16,264 nucleotides of DNA from an uncultured Chitinophagales bacterium (GCA_946886475.1 CAMPIQ010000080.1:1-16264), one strand, 5' to 3'. Counted from the stretch's first letter, positions 8,001 to 14,906 are shown. Notes: generated from the letters alone by a model not told the origin. Made by a program: numbers and translations.

Positions 8001-9108
8001 GTCGCTTCAATTACTGGACACATTACGAAACAGCCGTATTTCTGTAGTGATCATGGAGGACAGTACGGGCGATGTTCTTACTTCCGCTGCCTTTCCACTA
8101 CCCTCAATTGATGAACCTGAAAAACTTTTGCTGACCACAGCTGAAGAAAACAAACTGTCGTACTGGATCACCAATCGTGATCCCGGATTTACCCATGCCA
8201 CCCAGCCCGGTTCTGCAGCCAAACTGGTTACCGCCTCCGCTGCATTCAACAAAATGGGAATGGAGGCAGCCAGTAAAAATATCCTGATCCGTAAACAGGA
8301 CCTTATCAGGGTGAAAGGTGAAGAACCGGATGAAACAGGTAATATCAGTTTACAAAGAGCAATTGTACGTTCAAATAATCCGTTTTTCATTAAGCTCGCC
8401 AACCAGGAAAGGCTTCAGGAAGAAATGGCTACCATTTACATGCAGACAGGCATGTTTTTGCGTGGAGTGGGTGGTTATTATTTTAATGGGAACCATAGCA
8501 ATACCGTACAACAGGACAAATGGAGGGAATTCTGGAGGTCAACAGAATTTAAAAGCCTTGATCGCTATAACCCGAACGACATCCGGAAAACCAGGGCTAC
8601 AGGTGTTTCTGGTATGGCCTGGGGTCAGGGAGAACTCATCTCCACGCCCGCATCCATTGCAAGGGTTGCATCATCCATTGCAAACAATGGGATCATGAGG
8701 GAGAACCGTTATGTAATGAAGATCAGCGATTCTCTTTTGGGATTGAATGAAGCTATTGAGGTATTGGAAGATCCGCAGTATGCCGAAGCGCTGACCTCTT
8801 ATATGAAAGCACAAAGTGCAGGAAAAACAAATAAATTAAAAATTGCTGTAGCAGGAAAAACCGGCACGCCGGAACGTATGGTAAGAGGCAAACGCATAAA
8901 TGACGGGTGGTATGTATTTTTTGCACCAAAGGCCAACGGAAGAGGCCATATTGTGGTCTGTATAAGAATTGAAAATACCAAAGGCTCAAGTGTAGCGGTG
9001 AACCTGGCTGGAACTCATATCATTCCCGCGCTGTTGAAAAGAGGCTATATCCGGGGATTTGCAACACCAGGCCGTCAGCCTGACATTAGAGTACAGGCTG
9101 AAGAATAA
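5029..9108 (+). CDS. SEDS glycosyltransferase fused to penicillin-binding transpeptidase (RodA-PbpA fusion)
   Basis: A 1359-residue inner-membrane protein predicted to polymerise and cross-link peptidoglycan in one chain. An N-terminal helix (about 12-29) is followed by a periplasmic region (30-310) with a carboxypeptidase-regulatory-like beta-sandwich (about 160-250: KLEGKV..., DASGKFTFKGLP). Residues about 311-760 are a RodA/FtsW-type SEDS domain with many hydrophobic helices. It has FQPSEIVKF (447-455), GDLGPA (503-508), the SSGG..GQGIGEGF loop (632-644), PEAHTD (649-654, with the essential Asp of this family) and LPFMSYGGSS (728-737). A last helix (about 772-791) anchors a class B PBP ectodomain: LLDRNGRLLA, 'VQLTMDAALQ', the SxxK motif S1062-K1065 in QPGSAAK, the SxN motif S1115-N1117 in RSNNPFF, and K1277-T-G-T in AGKTGT. 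All catalytic residues I can check are present. SEDS and PBP proteins are usually separate, cooperating polypeptides. The start overlaps the phosphatase stop. Confidence 0.97.
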   Translation: MRFFRERNIERIFMLLITGVLLILFIRLGTVLEKDYSEVPQRIANGTMVNLNGGQLDQRIKNLLEKGFYLEDPRDINLAYKTVSQGLASEAEMDNIGELNKKRFFLTTEQAYKEGGESYRKRAELARTLLGFAGDDSLRFNQELTNPPHLPSVVDVQMGKHKLEGKVQDRDNNNLNGVLVRLQLILPDSARQIELTNADLVEENTNTIRKVFVVDSANRELQSLAVYARTDASGKFTFKGLPDEQAYEVLPLKPHFQFGSSKGVEKLTKNVSFDFTASPHTIRLFSTRDFNNLKKEGALIVRTPDEASKGYTIITTGFFIAFFLLHLFLTISFPKADQLILPVLMLLTGISFLTLLSLQDPLRDRFLAQNMFWYFAGGIVLMALLLLFNLRRFTTDSGLFRLFAFKNDPKAANGWPWAAAAAILLLLTIIFGSGPEGSGVKVNLLGFQPSEIVKFLLLVFLAGFFTANEKFIAEYGRWQKRWSFFSFALLSIIVSILLFLILGDLGPAMVVCFTFIVLFSFSRGDFLLAVGAAVLYVLAIWLTKNLWIATAILIVILVTASFAIKKGMSESAVMVILVMAGFLLLDQVPFIDDLFPGPVERLVERKSIWQDPWNNEVFGGDHIANSIWAMSSGGIEGQGIGEGFAKTIPEAHTDMILPSMGEEFGLMGILSVFILFIIYLHRSIIIGRQTGTPFLFYLCAGIGISTFIQFLLIAGGSIGALPLSGVSLPFMSYGGSSLIMNMMAAGFLLSASNAQGTAVQMKFITKQQDRNLIPALVASFIGILLLGITVTQYLFKNKKWVVQPALVADRSGARMFSYNPRIAILMNRLGAGDLLDRNGRLLATSKPESIGKNRDSLVNAGLDAMALQAISRKRLDRYYPFEEHMFFWIGNLNTGIFMGGTNGYFAEYEHIAELRGFPAPTTHFEVTASRFRENRFLPKRRQEMTVAKKDYSAISDLLLAGINSKEVEAFKQRNRDVQLTMDAALQTEIQQSLQLLDTLRNSRISVVIMEDSTGDVLTSAAFPLPSIDEPEKLLLTTAEENKLSYWITNRDPGFTHATQPGSAAKLVTASAAFNKMGMEAASKNILIRKQDLIRVKGEEPDETGNISLQRAIVRSNNPFFIKLANQERLQEEMATIYMQTGMFLRGVGGYYFNGNHSNTVQQDKWREFWRSTEFKSLDRYNPNDIRKTRATGVSGMAWGQGELISTPASIARVASSIANNGIMRENRYVMKISDSLLGLNEAIEVLEDPQYAEALTSYMKAQSAGKTNKLKIAVAGKTGTPERMVRGKRINDGWYVFFAPKANGRGHIVVCIRIENTKGSSVAVNLAGTHIIPALLKRGYIRGFATPGRQPDIRVQAEE

Positions 9109-9155
9109 ATATGGACTGTTAATTGAAGTAATTACAATAAAATACAACTATCAAC

Positions 9156-9938
9156 ATGTTTGATTTTCATAAACAAAAAAAGAATCCTGTTCAGCCCGAT
9201 GTTAAAACCATCAGGCACCTCCTTTTGAATTTTATCAAGGACCATTTGCAAAGATGGGAAGGGGAAGGCAGCTTCATCAAAGGGATGCAATTATTCCTTG
9301 CTCCTGAACAGGATAAACATGTTTATGAAGCCGTGGTTTATTTTCATGAACCCGGGAAATTTCAACATGAGGAAGTTCAAAAAATTGCAGACGATTACGC
9401 AATTGAACTGCCGCCGGCTTGGACGATGGATATTTTTTTTAATGAACAATTACCGGAAGAAGCGGTAAAATCAAAAGAGCTTCCTGTTGCCCTGCATATA
9501 GTTACCAACAGAAAGCCAACCATCAATAAACCAACTTCCGCTAAACTAACCGTGTTGAAAGGCGAAGCTGAAAATGAAACCTATAAGATCAATGCAAAAG
9601 ATGGAAAGATCTGTATTGGCAGGGACAGGGAAACGCAGACATCGGAAGGATTTTTCAGGTTGAACAAGGTTGCATTTCCCGGAAACAGCAATGATCCGGC
9701 TAATAAATATATAAGTCGCCAGCATGCACATATAGAATGGAATGCAGAAGCAGGTTGTTTTTTTCTTTTTGCAGATGAAGGCGGATTGCCACCAAGAAAT
9801 AAAGTAAAGGTGAGGAAGGGTGATGGAGAACTGATAAAACTCCAGGCCTTGCAGATCGGCCATCCCCTGGGAGAGAACGACCAGATCATAATTGGTGAAA
9901 TGGCACTGTTACAATTTAATTATACGGGAGATCAATAA
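9156..9938 (+). CDS. FHA-domain phosphothreonine-binding protein
   Basis: A 260-residue soluble cytoplasmic protein. The C-terminal FHA domain (about 128-258) keeps the canonical binding residues: IGRD (G155-R156), ISRQHAHIEW (S187, R188, H190) and RNKVKV (N215), so phosphothreonine binding is expected. A long loop between the GR and SRxH strands (about 157-185, with GFFRLN and VAFPGNSND) is larger than usual. The N-terminal region (1-110) has helices 'IRHLLLNFIKDHLQRWEG', then strands 'QLFLAPEQDKHVYEAVVYFH' and 'WTMDIFFNE'. Its alpha/beta plan resembles the N-terminal region of the first array gene and possibly FhaA. The gene follows the SEDS-PBP gene after 47 nt and ends 1 nt before the first kinase start, so FHA reader and kinase are translated together. 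Likely partners are the autophosphorylated kinases or their substrates. Confidence 0.95.
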   Translation: MFDFHKQKKNPVQPDVKTIRHLLLNFIKDHLQRWEGEGSFIKGMQLFLAPEQDKHVYEAVVYFHEPGKFQHEEVQKIADDYAIELPPAWTMDIFFNEQLPEEAVKSKELPVALHIVTNRKPTINKPTSAKLTVLKGEAENETYKINAKDGKICIGRDRETQTSEGFFRLNKVAFPGNSNDPANKYISRQHAHIEWNAEAGCFFLFADEGGLPPRNKVKVRKGDGELIKLQALQIGHPLGENDQIIIGEMALLQFNYTGDQ

Positions 9939-9939
9939 A

Positions 9940-11415
9940 ATGGCTAAAGTGTTCACGATAACTGAGGGACTGGAAAATTTAGGCGCATTAAAAACAGGTG
10001 GCCAGGGTTCTGTATACAAAGGAAAAAGGATTGGTGAGATCATATCTGCAGTAAAAATATTACCAACACCCATGGTCAATGATGATCCGGGCAATAAAAA
10101 ATATGCAGATTTTCAGAATGAGGTCAATAAACTGCAACGCGTAAACGAGCAACCCAACCCCAATGTGGTAAAGATCCTGGGATCCGGCATAACTGAAACA
10201 GGAGGTTTCCCATTCATTGAAATGGAATTTATTGAAGGCCCTGATCTCTGTGAATTGCTGCAACCACCAAATGACAGGATTTTCACTATCAAAGAGACCA
10301 TCAAAGTGGCCGAACACTTAGCACATGCTCTTTCGCATTGTCATAATCTTGATGTAAAACATGGGGACATCAAAAGTAATAATGTAAAATACAACCGTCA
10401 TACCGGCAATTATGTGTTGCTTGACTTTGGTTTAGCTGTTATGTCGGATGAACAAAGAAGAACAAGTCTCCGGAATGCAGGTGCTATTGAATTCATGGCC
10501 CCTGAACAAAATGAAGGAAAGATGTTTTTTCAAACAGACGTGTACAGCTTCGGCATCATCCTGTTTGAATTACTTGCCGGACAGGTGCCTTTTAAACTGG
10601 ATAGCAATACGGAAACTGCGCGGAATCATATAATGCTGGCGCATATGGAAACAGGGGTTCCGGACCTGGTTTTGTTACGTAAAAATAATTTACCTGCAAA
10701 CTGGCCAGAAGAAAAGAAGGAAGCAGAAATGAATTTACCAGCCTGGTTAACCCATGTAGTTTACAAATGCCTTGAAAAACAGATTGAGAACCGGTTTGCA
10801 AATGGTGAAGTATTGTATGAATTTGTTTGCCTGAACAATACCCTTTCCACCGGTACTCCTGAGCTGAATGCAGGCAACACAGCTATACTTCAGGAAATAA
10901 ATAAACGGCTTATTTCAGAAAAAGAAATCTTACAGGAACAACTCCTGCTTCAGCAAAAAGCCACAGAGGAAAAAGAAAAGGAATTAATTCTATTCAGAAA
11001 CAGCCTGCAACATCATGCTATCTCTACTTCCCCATCTCCTGGTCATGGTGTTTCAAAAGCGGCTTTTTCAGGACTGGTCTTCACCAGCATCATTCTGGCT
11101 TCCATTGCCGCCTATGGATTATTTTTCCGTAATGCAAACAGCATTGCTTCAACCGAGGTAGTAGTACCGGCAGACAGTACCCACTATTATGATTCAATAG
11201 AAAAAGCTGCAGATGAAGAAAGGGAAAGCACTGCCCGGATCAAAAGAAAAGAAAAAGACGATCCCATTGTGGCAGATACCGTCAGTTCAAAAAAAGATAC
11301 AAACCAGGTTAAGTTCAATTCCACCAGGAAGGATTCAATCAAAAAAAACATAACTGTTGATACTTCCATGGAGAACAGTAATGATTTACTGCCATCAGAA
11401 AAAAATGAGTATTGA
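9940..11415 (+). CDS. Membrane Ser/Thr protein kinase 1 (non-RD, no PASTA)
   Basis: A 491-residue kinase. The start at 9940 (MAKVFTITEGL) is chosen over an in-frame upstream start inside the FHA gene because the second kinase begins with nearly the same residues. The kinase domain (about 10-300) has the Gly-rich loop TGGQGSVYK (19-27), the ATP-binding Lys39 in SAVKIL, the catalytic loop H141-G-D143-I-K145-S-N-N148, DFG at 162-164 and the APE triplet in FMAPEQ (187-189). The Arg of HRD is Gly, making this a non-RD kinase. The activation segment holds Thr175/Ser176 as candidate autophosphorylation sites. A coiled coil (about 317-353) precedes one transmembrane helix (about 376-397). The extracytoplasmic tail (about 398-491) is charged and Ser/Lys-rich with no fold I recognise. 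The gene follows the FHA gene by 1 nt. Confidence 0.96.
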   Translation: MAKVFTITEGLENLGALKTGGQGSVYKGKRIGEIISAVKILPTPMVNDDPGNKKYADFQNEVNKLQRVNEQPNPNVVKILGSGITETGGFPFIEMEFIEGPDLCELLQPPNDRIFTIKETIKVAEHLAHALSHCHNLDVKHGDIKSNNVKYNRHTGNYVLLDFGLAVMSDEQRRTSLRNAGAIEFMAPEQNEGKMFFQTDVYSFGIILFELLAGQVPFKLDSNTETARNHIMLAHMETGVPDLVLLRKNNLPANWPEEKKEAEMNLPAWLTHVVYKCLEKQIENRFANGEVLYEFVCLNNTLSTGTPELNAGNTAILQEINKRLISEKEILQEQLLLQQKATEEKEKELILFRNSLQHHAISTSPSPGHGVSKAAFSGLVFTSIILASIAAYGLFFRNANSIASTEVVVPADSTHYYDSIEKAADEERESTARIKRKEKDDPIVADTVSSKKDTNQVKFNSTRKDSIKKNITVDTSMENSNDLLPSEKNEY

Positions 11416-11462
11416 TCTGTATATTCAAAACAATTTTACTTAAAATTTATCTAATACACCAT

Positions 11463-11488
11463 ATAACACTGTTATGTAGGATACAGTG
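11463..11488. promoter_or_regulatory. Inverted repeats in the gap between the two kinase genes
   Basis: The 88-nt spacer between the kinases holds two overlapping perfect inverted repeats: ATAAC-ACT-GTTAT (11463-11475) and CACTGT...ACAGTG (11467-11472 / 11483-11488). The spacer is AT-rich and is the largest gap between the phosphatase gene and the second kinase gene. An internal operator, a processing hairpin or a weak attenuator are all possible. There is no T-run suggesting an intrinsic terminator. The stems are short, so chance is not excluded. Confidence 0.25.
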
Positions 11489-11503
11489 CATTAAATTTAC
11501 TTA

Positions 11504-13381
11504 ATGGCGAAAGTCTTTACCATTACGGAAGGATTGCAAAATCTCGGAGCGCTTAAAACCGGAGGTCAGGGTTCGGTTTACAAAGCAAAGCGAACCGGAG
11601 AAATGATTACTGCGGTAAAGATCCTGCCCACACCAATTTTCAATGAAAGTCATGATGATAAGAATTATGCTACTTTCCAGAACGAGGTTCAGAAATTAAA
11701 AAAGGTAAATGAAGAGCCCAATCCCAATGTGGTCAAGATCATATCTTCAGGTTTGACCGAATCGGGCGGCTTTCCATTTATCGAAATGGAATTCATTGAA
11801 GGTCCAGATCTTGAAGAATTACTCAAACCACCACATCCTCCGGTATTCACTATCCGGGAAGCAGTAAAAGTAGCAGAGCATCTTTCTAATGCATTATCGC
11901 ACTGCCACCGTTTGAATGTAAAGCATGGTGACATCAAAAGCAATAATGTTAAATTCAATGTTCATTCCGGAAATTACGTCTTGCTTGATTTCGGACTTGC
12001 TGTAATGTCTGATGAACAACGCCGCACAAGTTTAAGGCAGGCTGGTGCCATTGAATTTATGGCCCCTGAACAAAGTGAAGGCACCACCTTATTTCAAACG
12101 GATGTTTACAGTTTTGGGATTATTATTTATGAATTGCTTGCAGGCACAGTGCCTTTTCCGTTAAGGGATAAAAGTGATACGGCACGAAATCAGGTTATGC
12201 TGGCACATATGGATGCCTCGCTTCCGGATCTGTTAACCTTACGCAGACAAAACCTTCCTTCGGACTGGGATGATGATAAAAAAGCACTCGAAGTAAGTGT
12301 TCCAGCCTGGCTTATCAATACTATTTATAAATGCCTGGATAAAAAACCGGAGAACCGGTTTTCCAACGGAGTTCAACTGCACAACCATATTGTACGTAAC
12401 AGCCTGGCACCTGTAGTAAAGCAGGAGATAAATTCATTTCAGTTAGAGCAGTTGAAAATTGAAAATGAAAAACTGCGGAATGAAAAAAAAGAATTGGAAA
12501 CGGTACTGATGCGGTATCAAACCCCTCCGCAGTCGCGGGAACCAAACTATGTATCTACACAGGAGATACACAGGCGCTCTTCTTCATCCAGCATTCTTAT
12601 TGCTTTTTTTATAACACTGGTGGTAATAGCTGCTATCATATTTTTTGCTTTAAAGGAGAATGATCCGAAATCAATTACTGATCAGCAACAGCAGACAGCA
12701 GACAGTATAAAACAACCGGTAACATATAAAGTAGCAGCCACCCGCGCTTATTTTCATAACCAGCCAGATGAATCAACAAGAAGAAGTGCATTTATCCCTG
12801 CCAATGCATCACTGGAAGGGACAGACGAAAAAAATGGTTTTGTTTATACTGAATTTACAAACAGTAAGGGGCAGGTGTCCATTGGCTGGTTGCGTAAGGA
12901 AGACCTGATTACGCTGGAAGAATGGACCACCCAGCAAAACAATGCAAGACAAAGACAGGAGCAGATCAAAGATCAGTTAAAGGAAGCGGCTGATTATATG
13001 AATAACAACCGGGTAACTGAAGCACTTGTAATTTATAGTGACCTGGCTGCACAGGAAGTAACTGAGGCCATGTATCATTATGCAAATATTACCCTGCAGG
13101 GCAAAAACAACCATCTCAGCTGCCAGGAAGCATTGTCTTTAATGGAACAGGCGGCAGAAAAAGGTCATGCTGCTGCAAAAAGAACACTGGGATTCCTGTA
13201 TGTTTTTGCCGACCAGCGGGATGTACTGGCACTGAGCGGATACGAACAATGCGGGTACCCGAAAGATGTGATCAAAGGCACACAATTACTGATACAGGCT
13301 ATAAGGGATGGAGATACTACAGCAAGGGATATCATGGAACAGATAAACCGGGAAGACGAAGTACCACCTTCAGACCAGTAA
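11504..13381 (+). CDS. Membrane Ser/Thr protein kinase 2 with SH3-like and Sel1-like extracytoplasmic domains
   Basis: A 625-residue paralogue of the preceding kinase. The catalytic domain (about 10-300) has the same landmarks at the same positions: TGGQGSVYK, Lys39, the HGD loop 141-143, DFG 162-164 and FMAPEQ. It too is non-RD. A coiled coil (about 307-335, QLEQLKIENEKLRNEKKELE) precedes one transmembrane helix (about 363-383, SILIAFFITLVVIAAIIFFAL). The extracytoplasmic part begins with an SH3-like domain (about 407-470: YKVAATRAYFHNQPD, GFVYTEF, GQVSIGWLRKEDLI). It ends with a helical Sel1/TPR-like region (about 485-615: EALVIYSDLAAQEVTEAMYH, SLMEQAAEKGHAAAKRTLG). Bacterial SH3-like domains often contact peptidoglycan or peptides, and Sel1-like repeats bind protein partners. 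A sensory role at the envelope is inferred, analogous to PASTA domains in PknB. It follows kinase 1 after 88 nt. Confidence 0.97.
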   Translation: MAKVFTITEGLQNLGALKTGGQGSVYKAKRTGEMITAVKILPTPIFNESHDDKNYATFQNEVQKLKKVNEEPNPNVVKIISSGLTESGGFPFIEMEFIEGPDLEELLKPPHPPVFTIREAVKVAEHLSNALSHCHRLNVKHGDIKSNNVKFNVHSGNYVLLDFGLAVMSDEQRRTSLRQAGAIEFMAPEQSEGTTLFQTDVYSFGIIIYELLAGTVPFPLRDKSDTARNQVMLAHMDASLPDLLTLRRQNLPSDWDDDKKALEVSVPAWLINTIYKCLDKKPENRFSNGVQLHNHIVRNSLAPVVKQEINSFQLEQLKIENEKLRNEKKELETVLMRYQTPPQSREPNYVSTQEIHRRSSSSSILIAFFITLVVIAAIIFFALKENDPKSITDQQQQTADSIKQPVTYKVAATRAYFHNQPDESTRRSAFIPANASLEGTDEKNGFVYTEFTNSKGQVSIGWLRKEDLITLEEWTTQQNNARQRQEQIKDQLKEAADYMNNNRVTEALVIYSDLAAQEVTEAMYHYANITLQGKNNHLSCQEALSLMEQAAEKGHAAAKRTLGFLYVFADQRDVLALSGYEQCGYPKDVIKGTQLLIQAIRDGDTTARDIMEQINREDEVPPSDQ

Positions 13382-13422
13382 TTTTCTTCTGGCAAGGTTT
13401 TTCCATATATCATAAAAAAGCC

Positions 13423-13620
13423 ATGAAAGAAAAACAATTTGACCCTGCACGATACAATGAGAAATCTCCTGCACCAGGACTTGCAGCTGTAAATACGCAT
13501 AATCCGGAAGAAGAAGAACCGGATAACGTACCTCCGCAACAGGTGATGAATGAAGAAGAAATGAAAAGGGTTGAACAGGAACAAAACCGTACCCGGCAAA
13601 GCGAAAACGAAGAATTATAA
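13423..13620 (+). CDS. Small acidic, probably disordered protein
   Basis: A 65-residue ORF 41 nt after the second kinase gene, on the same strand. The frame is open further upstream, but the start MKEKQFDPARYNEKSPAPGL at 13423 is the first that does not run into the kinase gene. The sequence is rich in Glu, Pro, Asn and Gln (PEEEEPDNVPPQQ, MNEEEMKRVEQEQNRTRQSE) and has no hydrophobic core. This suggests an intrinsically disordered cytoplasmic protein with a helical C-terminal half. I do not recognise the family. Its place at the end of a kinase-phosphatase array makes a substrate or adaptor role conceivable, with Thr/Ser at NTHNPE and NRTRQS, but that is only inference. Confidence 0.6.
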   Translation: MKEKQFDPARYNEKSPAPGLAAVNTHNPEEEEPDNVPPQQVMNEEEMKRVEQEQNRTRQSENEEL

Positions 13621-13680
13621 AAATGAGGCGAAGGTCTTTTGCATGCGAGCATTGTTATTAACTTCATGCAAACAGATCTT

Positions 13681-14808
13681 ATGCGATGGTTCTTTATTTT
13701 CTTCATTACACTTTATTGGTTCAATGCCGCTGCACAGAACAAAAGACCGGCTGATCTCGGCATTTCCATAGGGGTAATGCAAAGAGGCAACTTAAATGCC
13801 ATAACGGATGTGCCTGGAGTTAAAGTGGGGCATACCACCATCATCAGGGGCGATTCGGTAAGAACAGGCGTTACGGCTATCCTGCCTCATGGTGGAAATA
13901 TTTTTCAGCAAAAAGTTCCTGCTGCTATTTATACAGGAAACGGATTTGGCAAACTTTCAGGGGTTACGCAAATCCAGGAACTGGGAACGATTGAATCTCC
14001 CATTATATTAACCAATACTTTAAGCGTTGCTGCCGGGATGCAGGGCGTGATTCAGCACACATTACAACAAAAAGGAAATGAACAGGTGCGTTCAGTAAAT
14101 GCTGTTGTTGGCGAAACCAATGATGGCGGATTAAACGACATCAGGGGTATGCATGTAAAAATTTCAGATGTTACCCATGCCATTAAACATGCAAATGATA
14201 AAGTGGAAGAAGGAAATGTTGGCGCAGGCACAGGTACTATATGCTTTGGATTCAAGGGCGGTATTGGAACTGCTTCGAGAAAACTACCGCAATCAGCAGG
14301 CGGGTATGTAGTTGGCGTACTTGTTCAAACCAATTTTGGCGGGGTGTTACAGATTGATGGTGTTCCTGTAGGTGAGGAGCTGAACAAATTTTACCTCTCT
14401 AACCAGTTGAATAAAAAAGAAGATGGTTCGTGTATGATCGTGGTTGCTACCAATGCACCACTTGATAGCCGCAACCTGGAAAGGCTGGCAAAAAGAGCCT
14501 TCCTCGGACTGGCCAAAACAGGTGGTATAGCGCACAACGGTAGTGGTGATTATATCATTGCATTTTCAACGGATAGTTCATTAAGGGTTCCGTATAATCC
14601 GGAATCATCCATTCAACATTTACCCGTGCTGCACAATGATTTTATTTCCCCTTTGTTTATGGCAGCCATTGAAGCCACTGAGGAGGCCATTATCAATTCC
14701 CTGTTTGCTGCAGAAACCATGAGCTCAAAGAATATGAAAGTGGAAGCATTGCCGGAAGAGAAAGTAATGGACATAATGAGGAAATATAATAGGGTGAAGA
14801 AATTTTGA
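13681..14808 (+). CDS. Exported P1-family (S58, DmpA-like) aminopeptidase
   Basis: A 375-residue protein of the DmpA/L-aminopeptidase-D-esterase family, N-terminal-nucleophile-like hydrolases that mature by self-cleavage. The start at 13681 is preferred because it gives a clean signal peptide (MRWFFIFFITLYWFNAAA-Q). In-frame ATGs at 13639 and 13666 are alternatives. Family hallmarks are NAITDVPGVKVGHTT, 'YTGNGFGKLSGVTQIQELGT', 'VVGETNDGGLNDIRG', 'EGNVGAGTGTICFGFKGGIG' and 'GYVVGVLVQTNFGG'. The predicted autocleavage and nucleophile site is G249-S250 in EDGSCMIVVATNAPL. 'GGIAHNGSGDYIIAFSTD' follows. The protein would act in the periplasm on the N-terminal residues of small peptides. Some relatives take D-amino-acid substrates, so wall-peptide trimming is possible but unproven. 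It lies 60 nt after the small acidic gene and may be read from the same transcript. Confidence 0.95.
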   Translation: MRWFFIFFITLYWFNAAAQNKRPADLGISIGVMQRGNLNAITDVPGVKVGHTTIIRGDSVRTGVTAILPHGGNIFQQKVPAAIYTGNGFGKLSGVTQIQELGTIESPIILTNTLSVAAGMQGVIQHTLQQKGNEQVRSVNAVVGETNDGGLNDIRGMHVKISDVTHAIKHANDKVEEGNVGAGTGTICFGFKGGIGTASRKLPQSAGGYVVGVLVQTNFGGVLQIDGVPVGEELNKFYLSNQLNKKEDGSCMIVVATNAPLDSRNLERLAKRAFLGLAKTGGIAHNGSGDYIIAFSTDSSLRVPYNPESSIQHLPVLHNDFISPLFMAAIEATEEAIINSLFAAETMSSKNMKVEALPEEKVMDIMRKYNRVKKF

Positions 14809-14906
14809 GTTGGGGGAGATGGGAAGAAACCATCATTACGAATATTCTGCAGACACAATAATAAATCTCGTCTTCCTCCCTTACCCTATGAATTAATTGG
14901 CAGGGG

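Noticed and set aside
8318..8698. 126-codon + strand ORF in another frame
   Set aside because: It is a shadow frame inside the transpeptidase domain, whose SxN motif and the 'WGQGELISTP' stretch are read in the main frame.
9892..9939. Upstream extension of kinase 1 into the FHA gene
   Set aside because: The second kinase starts at the same MAKVFTITEG sequence, so 9940 is the supported start.
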